Origin: JAJYQH01 sp036261615
Lineage (GTDB): Bacteria; Actinomycetota; Actinomycetes; Propionibacteriales; Propionibacteriaceae
Length of the DNA: 64,000 nucleotides
Direction of reading: 5' to 3'
NCBI GenBank assembly: GCA_036261615.1
Contig: DATAKK010000063.1
Coordinates: forward strand, 1 to 64,000
Shown here: positions 52,002-60,893 of the stretch, one piece after another
Numbering within the stretch: the first letter of the stretch is position 1
Layout: each line of letters begins with the position of its first letter
Notes under the pieces: model-generated
The model's input: only the letters and a program-made list of their open reading frames with translations
What the model was told of the DNA's origin: nothing
The model's database searches: none
Translations under genes and position numbers: made by a program

Positions 52002-52982
52002 ATGCGCATTCTCCTGTGGCACGTGCACGGCTCCTGGGCGACCGCCTTCGTCCAGGGCCGGCACGAGTACGTGCTCCCGGTGCTGCCCGATCGGGGTCCC
52101 GACGGCCTCGGGCGCGCGACCTCCTGGGAGTGGCCGGCGGCGGCCCGCGAGGTGGCCCCGGCAGACCTGCGGGACCTCGACCTCGACCTCGTGCTGCTCC
52201 AGCGCCCGCACGAGGTGGAGCTGTGCCGCGAGTGGACCGGGCGCGAGCCCGGGCGGGACCTGCCGGCCGTCTACCTCGAGCACAACACGCCCAAGGGCGA
52301 CGTGCCGTTCACCACGCACCCGCTCGCCGACCAGCGGGCGATCCCGATCGTCCACGTGACCCACTTCAACGAGCTGTTCTGGGACAACGGATCGGCCCCG
52401 ACCGCGGTGATCGAGCACGGCATCGTCGACCCCGGGCACCTCTACACGGGCGAACTGCCGCGCGCGGCGGTGGCGGTCAACGAGCCGATCCGGCGGGGCC
52501 GGGTGACCGGCACCGACCTCATCCCGCGGCTCGGGCCGACGCCGGTGGACGTGTTCGGGATGCAGGTCGAGGGACTCCCGCGGCACCTGGGGCTGCCGGC
52601 GTCCCGGATCACCGCGCACGAGAGCCTCAAGCAGGCCGACCTGCACCGGGAGATGGCCCGACGGCGGGTGTACGTGCACACGCCGCGGTGGACCTCCCTC
52701 GGATTGTCGCTGCTCGAGGCGATGCACCTCGGCATGCCGGTCGTCGGACTGGACACCACCGAGGCGACCCGGGCGGTACCGCCGGACGCCGGCGTCCTGT
52801 CGACCCGGGTGGAGGACCTCCGGGCGGCGGTGGAGAGGTTCGTCGCGGACCCCGACGAGGCGCGGGCAGTGGGGGAGCGGGCCCGGGAGGCGGCGCTCGC
52901 CCGGTACGGGCTGCAGCGCTTCCTCGACGACTGGGACGCGCTGCTCGCCTCGATGCTCGCGTCCGAGGCGCTGGCGTCGTGA
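52002..52982 (+). CDS. Glycosyltransferase, divergent partner of the heptose operon
   Basis: A 326-residue GT-B-type protein: MRILLWHVHGSW at the N-terminus, YLEHNTPKGDVPFTTHP, HESLKQADLHREMARRRVYV and the C-terminal SLGLSLLEAMHLGMPVVGLD, a GT4-like donor-site block with the glutamate motif reduced. It is predicted to act in cell-envelope glycan assembly along with the divergent heptose genes. The start at 52002 is the first Met of the conserved N-terminal strand; the ribosome site is weak. Confidence 0.78.
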   Translation: MRILLWHVHGSWATAFVQGRHEYVLPVLPDRGPDGLGRATSWEWPAAAREVAPADLRDLDLDLVLLQRPHEVELCREWTGREPGRDLPAVYLEHNTPKGDVPFTTHPLADQRAIPIVHVTHFNELFWDNGSAPTAVIEHGIVDPGHLYTGELPRAAVAVNEPIRRGRVTGTDLIPRLGPTPVDVFGMQVEGLPRHLGLPASRITAHESLKQADLHREMARRRVYVHTPRWTSLGLSLLEAMHLGMPVVGLDTTEATRAVPPDAGVLSTRVEDLRAAVERFVADPDEARAVGERAREAALARYGLQRFLDDWDALLASMLASEALAS

Positions 52983-53010
52983 GCGCGGCGCGTCCGGCGT
53001 CCCGGCTCGG

Positions 53011-53097
53011 GCGGCGTACGAGATGACTGACGGCGTACGAGATGTGGGGCCGAAACCGACATCTCGTACGCCGCGGGGGACGGGTCGTACGCCGCGG
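53011..53097. repeat. Intergenic inverted-repeat element, family B
   Basis: Core: perfect 15-bp arms CGGCGTACGAGATGT (53031-53045) / ACATCTCGTACGCCG (53059-53073), loop 13. An extra copy of the motif lies outside each arm (GCGGCGTACGAGATG at 53011; GTCGTACGCCGCGG at 53084). It sits downstream of the glycosyltransferase gene. Confidence 0.75.
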
Positions 53098-53176
53098 GAC
53101 GGGGACGGCGGGAGGCACGACCGGATGAACGAACTGACAGCGTGACGGAACGACAGGCTTGACCGAAAGGAACCAG

Positions 53177-54532
53177 ATGATCCTCCAGATGGAGACGACT
53201 CCCGTGTTCGACGACGAGGGGATGGTCGATCGCGCGGTGTCCGCGGCGGTGGCCGCGCTGCCCGGGTGGCGGCGGACGCAGGCGTCCGAGCGCGCGGCCT
53301 GCCTGCGCCGGGCGGCCGCCGAGATCCGGCAGGACGCCGACGAGCTCGGCCTGCTGCTCACCCGCACGACCGGACGCCTGCTCGGCGAGTCGGTGGCCTC
53401 GGCCGCCGTCGCTGCCGACGCCCTCGACGAGGCCGCGGGCTTCGTCCTGTCCGGAGCCGGCCGGGTGCTGCCCGGTTCGCCGGACGCCGTGGACGAGGTG
53501 CGGCTCGAGCCGCGCGGCGTCATCGCGGTGATCACGCCGTGGAACGACCCGTACCCGGCCGCGGCCGGGCTGCTGGCGGCCGCGCTGGCGACCGGGAACG
53601 TCGTCGTGCACAAGCCCTCGGAGCGGAGCATGGCCCCGGGGATCGCCCTCGCCGAACGGATCGCCCGCGCCCTCCCCGGCGGCGTGCTCACCATCCTCGA
53701 GGGCGGCCCCGAGGTCGGCGCGGCGCTGACCCGCGACCCCCGGCTCGACGTCGTCGCCCACATCGGCTCGACGGCGACCGGACGCGCAATCGCCGACGAG
53801 GCCGGGCGCAACGGCGTCCGGGTGGTGCGGGAGAACGGCGGCAAGGACGCCCTCATCGTCGACTCCGGCGTCGACCCGGCGTGGGCGGCCGCCCAGATCG
53901 CGACCGGCGCCTTCACCAACGCGGGTCAGCTCTGCACCTCGGTCGAGCGCGTGTACCTGCTCGACGACGTCCACGACCGGGTGGTGGAGGAGTTGGTGAA
54001 GCTCGCGGACGGACTCCGGACCGGCGATCCGACCGACCCTCGCACGACGCTGGCGCCGTTGGTCGACGAGCGGATGCTCGCGGTCGTCGACGAGCACGTC
54101 CGGGACGCGCTCGCCCAGGGCGCCACCTGCCTCACCGGCGGACGCCGGGTGTCCGCGGACTCGACCGCGTACGCCGCGACCGTGCTCACCGACTGCACGA
54201 TGGACATGCTCGTCATGCGCGAGGAGACCTTCGGGCCGGTGGCTCCGATCATGCGGTGCGGCAGCTTCGACGAGGCGCTCGAGCTCGCCAACGCCTCCCG
54301 CTACGGCCTCGCCGCGACGGTGCTCACCAACGACATGGCGCACGCGCTCCGGGCCGCCGACGCCCTCGACGTCGGCACGGTGAAGATCAACGCCGTGTTC
54401 GGCGGCGCCCCGGCCGGCTCGGCCGACCCCCGGCGGGACAGCGGCAGCGGCACCGGCTACGGACCGGACCTGTTCCGCGAGTTCACGGCGGTCAAGGCCG
54501 TGCACCTGGAGTGGGCGCAGGGTGCTGGATAG
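53177..54532 (+). CDS. Aldehyde dehydrogenase family protein
   Basis: A 451-residue NAD(P)-dependent aldehyde dehydrogenase. It has the catalytic Asn in PWNDPYP, the cofactor lysine region NVVVHKPSE, the general-base Glu in RENGGKDA (usually ELGGK) and the nucleophilic Cys in NAGQLCTSVERVY. EETFGPVAPI near the C-terminus is also canonical. The substrate is not predictable. I chose ATG 53177 because AAAGGA precedes it; a TTG at 53159 is less likely. It is flanked by two long inverted-repeat elements. Confidence 0.9.
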   Translation: MILQMETTPVFDDEGMVDRAVSAAVAALPGWRRTQASERAACLRRAAAEIRQDADELGLLLTRTTGRLLGESVASAAVAADALDEAAGFVLSGAGRVLPGSPDAVDEVRLEPRGVIAVITPWNDPYPAAAGLLAAALATGNVVVHKPSERSMAPGIALAERIARALPGGVLTILEGGPEVGAALTRDPRLDVVAHIGSTATGRAIADEAGRNGVRVVRENGGKDALIVDSGVDPAWAAAQIATGAFTNAGQLCTSVERVYLLDDVHDRVVEELVKLADGLRTGDPTDPRTTLAPLVDERMLAVVDEHVRDALAQGATCLTGGRRVSADSTAYAATVLTDCTMDMLVMREETFGPVAPIMRCGSFDEALELANASRYGLAATVLTNDMAHALRAADALDVGTVKINAVFGGAPAGSADPRRDSGSGTGYGPDLFREFTAVKAVHLEWAQGAG

Positions 54533-54550
54533 CCGCGTCCCCCGTCCGGA

Positions 54551-54630
54551 GTGAGACGAATGCCGGTCCAGATGGGCACCGTGGTCCGTTTCCGGCGTCC
54601 GCACCCCATCTGGACCGGCGATCGTCTCAC
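54551..54630. repeat. Intergenic inverted-repeat element, family C
   Basis: Arms of 26 bp (54551-54576 and 54605-54630) match at 24 positions; each contains GTGAGACGA and GCCGGTCCAGATGGG or its complement. The loop is 28 nt. It sits 18 bp past the aldehyde dehydrogenase stop. Confidence 0.8.
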
Positions 54631-54716
54631 CGCGTGAGGAAGGACGGGTGCCGGCCCGGCATGCCGGTGCCGCCTCCGCTACCGATCGGTCAGAATGGCG
54701 GGGAAAGGAGACGACG

Positions 54717-56990
54717 ATGTCCCACCCCACCTACCTGGACGCCGCGGCGTCCACCGACGAGCGCATCGACGACCTGCTGTCGCGCATGACGCTGCCCGAG
54801 AAGGTGGGGCAGATGCTCCAGCTCGACGCGCGCGGCGACATCGACGACATCGTGCGCGGCAAGCTGGCCGGCTCGATCCTGCACGCGTCGCCGGAGACGA
54901 TGCTGCGGGCGGTCGAACTGGTCCGCGAGACCCGGCTGCGGATCCCGCTGCTCACCGGCGACGACGCGATCCACGGCCACTCGTTCTGGCCCGGCGCGAC
55001 GATCTTCCCTAGTCAGCTGGCCATGGCCTGCTCCTGGGACGCCGGTCTCCTCGAGAAGGCGGCGCGAGCGACGGCGGTCGAGGTGGCCGCCACCGGCATC
55101 CACTGGACCTTCTCCCCGGTGCTCTGCATCGGCCGCGAGCTGCGCTGGGGCCGGGTCGACGAGACCTTCGGCGAGGACCCCGTGCTCATCGGCGAGCTCG
55201 CCTCCGCGATGGTCCGCGGCTACCAGGGCGCCGGCCTCGACGATCCAACGGCGATCCTCGCCTGCGCCAAGCACTTCGCCGGATACTCGGAGACTCAGGG
55301 CGGGCGGGACGCGTCCGAGGCTGACATCTCCCGGCGCAAGCTGCGCAGCTGGTTCCTGCCGCCGTTCGAGCGGGTCGCCCGCGAGGGCTGCCGCACGTTC
55401 ATGATCGGCTACCAGTCGATGGACGGCGTCCCCATCACCGCCAACCGCTGGCTGCTCAACGACGTGCTCAAGGGCGAGTGGGGCTGGTCGGGCACGCTCA
55501 TCACCGACTGGGACAACGTCGGCCGGATGGTCTGGGAGCAGAAGGTCTGCGCCGACTACACCGAGGCCGCGGCCCGCGCGGTCAAGGCCGGCAATGACCT
55601 CGTGATGACCACCCCGCGCTTCCTCGAGGGCGCCCTGGACGCCGTGAGCACCGGTGCGCTCGACGAGGGCGACATCGATGCCGCGGTCCGCCGCATCCTG
55701 CGGCTCAAGTTCGAACTCGGCCTGTTCGAGGACCCGCGCGTCCCCGATCCCGCCCGCCAGGCCGAGGTGATCGGGTCGGCGTCCCACCGCGCGCTCAACC
55801 TCGACGTGGCCCGCGCCTCCCTCGTGCTGCTGCGCAACAACGGCGTGCTGCCGCTGACTCCGACGAGCGAGCGGGACGCCGACGGGCGCGCCACGGCGTC
55901 CGGCCCGAAGACGATCGCGCTCATCGGGCGCAACGCCGACGACGTCGACAACCAGCTGGGCGACTGGGCCGGGGCGTCGGGGCAGGTGCCGTGGATGGCC
56001 GGCGGGCACCCTCGCGAGTGCACCGAGACGATCCTCGACGGGCTGAGGGGCCTCGTGCCCGACGGCTGGACCGTCACCTACAGCCGTGGCGCCGACATCG
56101 AGATCCTCAGGCCCACCGGCGAGACCTTCCCCGACGGCCAGCCGATGCCCCCGGTGTTCCACGACGCGCCCGTACGCCCCGAGCTTGTCGACGAGGCCGT
56201 CCGCAGTGCCCGGGACGCCGACGTCGCCGTGGTCGTGGTCGGCGACACCATCGCGCTCACCGGCGAGGCCACCTCGACCGCGACCCTCGAGCTCATGGGC
56301 GGCCAGCAGGAACTGCTGGACGCCGTCGCCGCCACCGGCACGCCGATGGTCGTGGTCGTGCTGAGCGGCAAGCCGCAGGTGCTGCCGGCGTCCGCGCTGG
56401 GAGCCGATGCCCTGGTGTGGGCCTTCAGCCCCGGCATGCGCGGCGGCACGGCGGTGGCCGAACTGCTGCTCGGGCTGATCGAGCCGTCGGGACGCCTGCC
56501 GATCTCGGTGCCGCGGCACGTGGGCCAGCAGCCGGTCTACTACAACCAGCTCCGGGGTCAGCACGGCGACCGGTACGCCGACCTCACCCAGGACCCCGCG
56601 TTCGTGTTCGGCGAGGGCATGGGCTACTCGGCGGTGCGCTACAGCGACCTGCTCGTCCGCAACCGCCAGCTGCGCGCCGACGAGGTGGTGCGGGCGCAGG
56701 TGCGGGTGACCAACACCGGGCGGCGTCCGGTGCGCGAACTCGTGCAGGTGTACGTGAGCGACGTCGTGAGCAGCGTCACCTGGGCCGACCGGGAACTCAA
56801 GGCGTTCCGGCACGTCGACCTGGCGCCGGGGGAGTCGCGGGTGGTGGAGCTGCGGCTGCCGGCGTCCGCGTGCACCCTGGTGGACGCCGACGGCGTCCGG
56901 CGGGTCGAGCCGGGCGACTTCGAACTGCTCGTCGGGCCGCAGTCGCGGCGCTCGCACCTGCTGTGGACGCGCTTCCGGATCACCGGGTGA
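54717..56990 (+). CDS. Glycoside hydrolase family 3 beta-glucosidase
   Basis: A 757-residue GH3 enzyme. The N-terminal barrel has LLTGDDAIHGHSFWPGAT, KHFAGYSETQGG and the catalytic nucleophile aspartate in LITDWDNVG. The middle alpha/beta sandwich has LIGRNADDVDNQLGDW and VVVGDT, and a C-terminal fibronectin-III-like domain has QVYVSDVVSSVTWADREL and LKAFRHVDLAPGES. It has no signal peptide, so it probably cleaves imported glycosides in the cytoplasm. AAAGGAG lies upstream of ATG 54717. Its 3' end overlaps the convergent CbiX-like gene by 11 bp. Confidence 0.92.
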   Translation: MSHPTYLDAAASTDERIDDLLSRMTLPEKVGQMLQLDARGDIDDIVRGKLAGSILHASPETMLRAVELVRETRLRIPLLTGDDAIHGHSFWPGATIFPSQLAMACSWDAGLLEKAARATAVEVAATGIHWTFSPVLCIGRELRWGRVDETFGEDPVLIGELASAMVRGYQGAGLDDPTAILACAKHFAGYSETQGGRDASEADISRRKLRSWFLPPFERVAREGCRTFMIGYQSMDGVPITANRWLLNDVLKGEWGWSGTLITDWDNVGRMVWEQKVCADYTEAAARAVKAGNDLVMTTPRFLEGALDAVSTGALDEGDIDAAVRRILRLKFELGLFEDPRVPDPARQAEVIGSASHRALNLDVARASLVLLRNNGVLPLTPTSERDADGRATASGPKTIALIGRNADDVDNQLGDWAGASGQVPWMAGGHPRECTETILDGLRGLVPDGWTVTYSRGADIEILRPTGETFPDGQPMPPVFHDAPVRPELVDEAVRSARDADVAVVVVGDTIALTGEATSTATLELMGGQQELLDAVAATGTPMVVVVLSGKPQVLPASALGADALVWAFSPGMRGGTAVAELLLGLIEPSGRLPISVPRHVGQQPVYYNQLRGQHGDRYADLTQDPAFVFGEGMGYSAVRYSDLLVRNRQLRADEVVRAQVRVTNTGRRPVRELVQVYVSDVVSSVTWADRELKAFRHVDLAPGESRVVELRLPASACTLVDADGVRRVEPGDFELLVGPQSRRSHLLWTRFRITG

Positions 56991-57711
56991 GCGGTGTCAA
57001 CCGGGCCGACGCCTCCCGGAACCGCTGCACCACGAGGTCGATCAGTGCTGGGTGGTCGGCGAGCGGCTCGGTGAGGACATCGCCCCCAGCCTGCCCGGCG
57101 AGCCGGTGGAAGAAGCCACGGCCGGTGAGGTAGCTGGCCACCACGACCGGCTCCGGGGACGCCGCCCGGGCTGCGGCAACGGCGTCCGGCAGCAGGGGCT
57201 CGGCGGCGGCGAGGAAGCCGACGGAGACCGGTCCGTCCCATCGCCCGGACAGGGCCGCACCCACCGAGAGCCCGGCCTCGCGAGCGTCCTCCCGGCGGGA
57301 GCCGGCCACGGCGACGACGACGGTCGAGTTCAGGGCCGCCCCCGATTCGAGCAGCCGTCCGCGGAGCGCCTCGACGAGCAACGGGTGCGGGCCGAGCGGC
57401 CCGGACGAGGCCACGCGGCCCGGGTGGGCATCCACCGCGCGCCGGACGTCGACGCGGACGTGGAACCCGGTGGTGAGCAGCACCGGGACCACGGCCACCC
57501 GGCGTCCGGCGGCCACCAGCCGGGCGACCTCGTCGTCGAGGCTCGGCTCCTGGACGTCGACATAGGCGCAGGTCACCAGCACGTCCGGGAGCCGCGCGGC
57601 CGTGGCGGCGGCGATGTCGAGGGTGGTCTGGCGCCCCTCCGGATCGTCGGTGCCGTGGGCGCAGATCACCAGCGCGTCCGGGGACGCCGTCCGGAACGGT
57701 TCGGGCACCAT
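56980..57711 (-). CDS. CbiX/SirB-like sirohydrochlorin chelatase family protein
   Basis: A 243-residue protein made of two chelatase-like halves. The first has LVICAHGTDDPEG (catalytic-type His) and VPVLLTTGFHVRVDV (second His); the second half has VVVAVAGSRRED and VASYLTGRGFFHRL. Related proteins insert Co or Fe into sirohydrochlorin. The symmetric two-half form resembles CbiX long types. No tetrapyrrole genes are nearby. The 3' end overlaps the convergent GH3 gene. Confidence 0.82.
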   Translation of the reverse strand: MVPEPFRTASPDALVICAHGTDDPEGRQTTLDIAAATAARLPDVLVTCAYVDVQEPSLDDEVARLVAAGRRVAVVPVLLTTGFHVRVDVRRAVDAHPGRVASSGPLGPHPLLVEALRGRLLESGAALNSTVVVAVAGSRREDAREAGLSVGAALSGRWDGPVSVGFLAAAEPLLPDAVAAARAASPEPVVVASYLTGRGFFHRLAGQAGGDVLTEPLADHPALIDLVVQRFREASARLTPLTR

Positions 57712-57933
57712 CCCTCCTCGTCACTCGCTCGGATCTCCACCCCGATTGCATCACCGGACGCGGCGCGGGATCGGCACAGCCACGCGGACGAGACCCGGGT
57801 GCGTCGGCCAGGCGCGGCCGCGGTGAGACAAATCGGGGCGTCAGCGGAGGCTTGGGCCCGCACCTGCACGAAGTGGCCGTTGGCGCCGCGTTTCCTCTCA
57901 GCGCTGGGGCCGCCCGGGCTCGCCGGGCGGGCG
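57712..57933. other. Intergenic region with degraded repeat
   Basis: Between CbiX-like and Nramp-like genes (222 bp). GCGGTGAGACAAATCGGGGCG (in part, 57820-57840) resembles the left arm of family C, with a weak partner CGTTTCCTCTCAGC at 57889-57902. No other feature found. Confidence 0.35.
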
Positions 57934-59244
57934 TCAGCCGATGAACGTGAGCCCGAGCATCAGGGCGATGCACACGACGATGAGGGCGATGACGACGTAA
58001 TACACGTAGGTGACGCCCCGGCGGGCGACGAACTCGCCCATCAGCCGCCGGTCGCGGGCGATACCGGCCATGTAGAAGAGCAACGGCAGCAGCAGCACGG
58101 CGTTGAGCACCTGCGACATCACCAGCACCGGTACCAGCGGCATGCCGGGGATGAGCACGAGCAGCACGGCGACGACCGTCACGACGCCGAACGTCACGTA
58201 GAACAGCGGCGCCTCGCGCGGGCTGTCGTCGAGCGCCGCGGGGCGTCCGGCCACGTCGCACACCGAGTACGCCGTCGACAGGGGGAGGATGGACGCCGCG
58301 AGCAGCGACGCCCCGAGCAGGCCGATGGCGAACAGCTCCTTGGCGATGGGCCCGGCCAGTGGTTCGAGCGCGACCGCGGCGGACGCGGCGTCCGTCACCC
58401 GGATGCCCTCCGCGAACATCTTCGCCGCGCAGGCGACGATGACGAAGAAGCCGATGACCCCGGTGAGCACGGCGCCGGTGATGACGTCGATCCGCAGCAG
58501 TCCGAGTTCCTTGCGGTCGAGCTTCTTGTCGACGGCGTAGCTCTGGATGAACGCGAGTCCCCAGGGGGCCAGGGTGGTGCCGAGCGTGGCCGTGGTGATG
58601 ACGATGGCGTCGCGGGTGAGCGGCATCGCCGGCACGACCGAGCCCCGCAGGGCAGCCCCCCAATCGGGGCGGGCCAGGATCCCGGCGCCGATGTAGGCGG
58701 CGAGCACGGCCGACAGCACGAGCAGCACCCGCTCGACGCCGCGGAACCCGCCGCGGAGCACGAGCCCCGACACGAGCAGCGCGGCCAGCGGCACCGAGAT
58801 GTAGCGGGACACGCCGAAGATCTCGCTCCCCGCCGCGATGCCCGCGAACTCGGCGCACGTCGTGCCGAGGTTGGCGAGCACGAGGGCCCCGATCGAGACG
58901 ACGCCGGCCCGCGCGCCGTAGCGCTGGCGGATGAGGCCGGCCAGGCCCTGGCCGGTGACGACGCCGATCCGGGCGCCGAGGTCCTGGAAGAGGATGAGCG
59001 CGACCGTCGACACCCCGAGCACCCACAGCAGTTGGTAGCCGTAGGACGCGCCGAGGGAGCTGTAGGTCGTGATGCCGGCCGCGTCGTCGTCGGAGAGGCC
59101 GGCGATGAGGCCCGGGCCGACCACTGCCGCCAGGGCAGCCGCGCCGACCGCCATCCGCCGTGCCCGCGAGAGCCGCGCGGGCCCGCGCTGGCCGGCGTCC
59201 GGGACGCCGGACTGGGTCGCGACGCCGCCGTTGGGCTCGCTCAT
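57934..59244 (-). CDS. Nramp-related divalent metal (probably Mg2+) transporter
   Basis: A 436-residue LeuT-fold transporter with about eleven helices. The helix 1 metal region reads GPGLIAGLSDDDAAGITT, where Mn/Fe Nramp proteins have DPGN, so Asp is kept but Asn is lost. The helix 6 region reads LGTTLAPWG where they have MPH, so the Met ligand is Ala227 and His is Trp229. Loss of soft-metal ligands is the hallmark of Nramp-related magnesium transporters. It is coupled (ATGA) to an MgtE-type regulatory protein, which supports Mg2+. Confidence 0.85.
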   Translation of the reverse strand: MSEPNGGVATQSGVPDAGQRGPARLSRARRMAVGAAALAAVVGPGLIAGLSDDDAAGITTYSSLGASYGYQLLWVLGVSTVALILFQDLGARIGVVTGQGLAGLIRQRYGARAGVVSIGALVLANLGTTCAEFAGIAAGSEIFGVSRYISVPLAALLVSGLVLRGGFRGVERVLLVLSAVLAAYIGAGILARPDWGAALRGSVVPAMPLTRDAIVITTATLGTTLAPWGLAFIQSYAVDKKLDRKELGLLRIDVITGAVLTGVIGFFVIVACAAKMFAEGIRVTDAASAAVALEPLAGPIAKELFAIGLLGASLLAASILPLSTAYSVCDVAGRPAALDDSPREAPLFYVTFGVVTVVAVLLVLIPGMPLVPVLVMSQVLNAVLLLPLLFYMAGIARDRRLMGEFVARRGVTYVYYVVIALIVVCIALMLGLTFIG

Positions 59245-60572
59245 GCCGCACCTCCCGCGATCCGTTGCCAGGGCCAGCGGCGCGCCTGCTCGCCGAGGGC
59301 GTCGACGAGGTCGTCGGCGTGGATCCGCCCGATCGGAACGTTATCGGCGTCCACGACGACCACGGAGGCGCCCAGCGTGTTCCGCAGCGCCTCGACGACG
59401 TCCTGCAGGGCCTCGTCGGGGTGCACGGTGACCGGCCACGGCGGGCCGGTGAGCTCCATGAGCGGGCGGGTGGGCGGCTCGCCGAGCAGTTCGAGGGCGG
59501 TGACGTCGTCGACGAGGGCGCGCCGCTCGTCGACGAGGATGACGACGTCCGACTCGTCGGGGGTGCCGCGGGCCGCGCGGAGGGCCGCGACGGCGTCCCC
59601 GACGGTCGCGGACGCCGGCACGACCACCAGCGCCGAGGTCATCATCCCCGCCGCGGTGCCCTCCTCGTAGGCGAGCAGGGAGCGCAGGTCGGACTCGTCG
59701 TCGGTGTCCATCGCGTGGAGCAGCTCCTCGCGGTCGTCGGCGTCCATCTCGCGCAGCGCGTCGACCGCCTCGTCGGGCTCCATCTCGCTGAGCAGCTCGG
59801 CCGCCCGCTCGACCGGGGCGTCTCCGAGCAGGCTGGCGGCGTCCTGGTCGTTCATCAGTTCGAGGGCGTTCGCGGCGTGCTCGGTCTCGAGGTCCTCCAG
59901 CAGTTCCTGGCGCTCCGAGCGGCCGAGGTCCGACAGCAGCTCGGCGATGTCGGCGGCCGACAGCAGCCGCAGCTGGGTGTTCGGGGCGTCCAGTTGCACG
60001 CCCCGCTCCTCCGACACCGCGAGCGAGTGGACGCCGGCCCAGTCGAGCACACGGGCCGGCGTGGGACGCCAGCCCCGGGGGCCGGGGAGGGCGCGGCGCA
60101 GGAACGTGCCCCAGGACGTGTCGACGCCCACCAGCCGCCACCCGTCGCCGACGTCGCCGAGGTACAGGTCGGACGCGCGCACCACCTGGACGCCGTTGAG
60201 GTCGACGAGCTGGTGGTCGACCACGTCGTGGAACAGCTGGATCTCGCCCGGGCGCCGCAGCACGTCCGCGAAGTCGAAGCGCGCCTTCTGCAGGATGAGC
60301 TGGCCCCGCTCGAGGCCCGCGACGTCGGCCGCGTGCAGCCACACCCGGCGCCGGGCGATCTCGACGACGTACCCCACAACGGGGGGATGCTCCTCGTCGG
60401 CGAGGACGACGAAGTCGTGCAGCCGGCCGATGAGCGAGCCGTCCAGCTGTTTCACCGGGCGCCCCACCATGCCCGCCACCGACACGAGCGAGGCCACGAC
60501 GTCGCGTTTCAACTCGACCGGAACAGCGCGTCGGAACTGGGCCCTGGGCGGGAAGCGGACGCTGCTCATCAT
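59241..60572 (-). CDS. Detached MgtE-type sensor protein (PRC-like, MgtE-N, CBS), copy 1
   Basis: A 443-residue soluble protein: an N-terminal PRC-barrel-like half (about 25-200), an MgtE N-type superhelical domain (about 215-310: LLSDLGRSERQELLEDLE; MEPDEAVDALREMDADD) and a CBS pair (about 320-440: AAGMMTSALVVVP; ASVVVVDADNVPIGRIH). It lacks the MgtE membrane channel. In MgtE these domains sense Mg2+ and gate the channel, so here they may gate the Nramp-type transporter encoded next. A near-copy lies at 62374-63705. AAGGAG precedes ATG 60572. Confidence 0.85.
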   Translation of the reverse strand: MMSSVRFPPRAQFRRAVPVELKRDVVASLVSVAGMVGRPVKQLDGSLIGRLHDFVVLADEEHPPVVGYVVEIARRRVWLHAADVAGLERGQLILQKARFDFADVLRRPGEIQLFHDVVDHQLVDLNGVQVVRASDLYLGDVGDGWRLVGVDTSWGTFLRRALPGPRGWRPTPARVLDWAGVHSLAVSEERGVQLDAPNTQLRLLSAADIAELLSDLGRSERQELLEDLETEHAANALELMNDQDAASLLGDAPVERAAELLSEMEPDEAVDALREMDADDREELLHAMDTDDESDLRSLLAYEEGTAAGMMTSALVVVPASATVGDAVAALRAARGTPDESDVVILVDERRALVDDVTALELLGEPPTRPLMELTGPPWPVTVHPDEALQDVVEALRNTLGASVVVVDADNVPIGRIHADDLVDALGEQARRWPWQRIAGGAA

Positions 60573-60656
60573 CGTCACTCCTTCCGGACGTGACGGGGAC
60601 CTCGCGGTCCCGGTCGGGACGCTCATCACCGGCCGCGGCAGTGCACGGCCCGGCCG

Positions 60657-60685
60657 AGTATCGCGCTCCGCCCCGGCCCTGGCAA
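60657..60685 (-). promoter_or_regulatory. Promoter of the MgtE-type / Nramp operon
   Basis: Minus-strand TTGCCA (60685-60680), 17-bp spacer and GATACT (60662-60657), about 85 bp upstream of the start codon. Confidence 0.6.
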
Positions 60686-60803
60686 GTAAGGATGGGCTGC
60701 CCTTGGTGGGGAGGAGGGGGTGCGCGACGGGCCGCTCCTCCTCCTCGGGCCGCCGGATCCGCAGGCCAGGGGCGGGGGTGAGCGCCGCCAGGGACGCGAC
60801 CCG

Positions 60804-60818
60804 GGCCGATCGACTGCC
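60804..60818. repeat. 15-bp motif GGCCGATCGACTGCC, copy 2
   Basis: Identical to 14984-14998. It lies 82 bp upstream of the hydrolase start and about 120 bp upstream of the minus-strand -35. Confidence 0.5.
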
Positions 60819-60887
60819 GATCCGGCAGTTGGGGCCGGTCCCGGGGCTCCGGAACATCCGCCGTCCGCAACGGGCCGGGCTGGCCCC

Positions 60888-60893
60888 TAGGCT
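60888..60893 (+). promoter_or_regulatory. -10 box TAGGCT, leaderless hydrolase start
   Basis: TAGGCT ends 6 nt before ATG 60900; no ribosome site. Confidence 0.55.

Noticed and set aside
54690..56957. Long minus-strand open frame over the GH3 gene
   Set aside because: The plus-strand frame has the full GH3 motif set; the minus frame has a biased, repetitive composition and no motif.
56980..56990. 11-bp overlap of the GH3 and CbiX-like genes as a sign of misannotation
   Set aside because: Both C-termini are of normal family form; a small convergent overlap is ordinary in such a dense genome.
60573..60660. M-box magnesium riboswitch upstream of the MgtE-type gene
   Set aside because: The leader after the mapped-by-eye promoter is only about 80 nt and lacks M-box core sequences.
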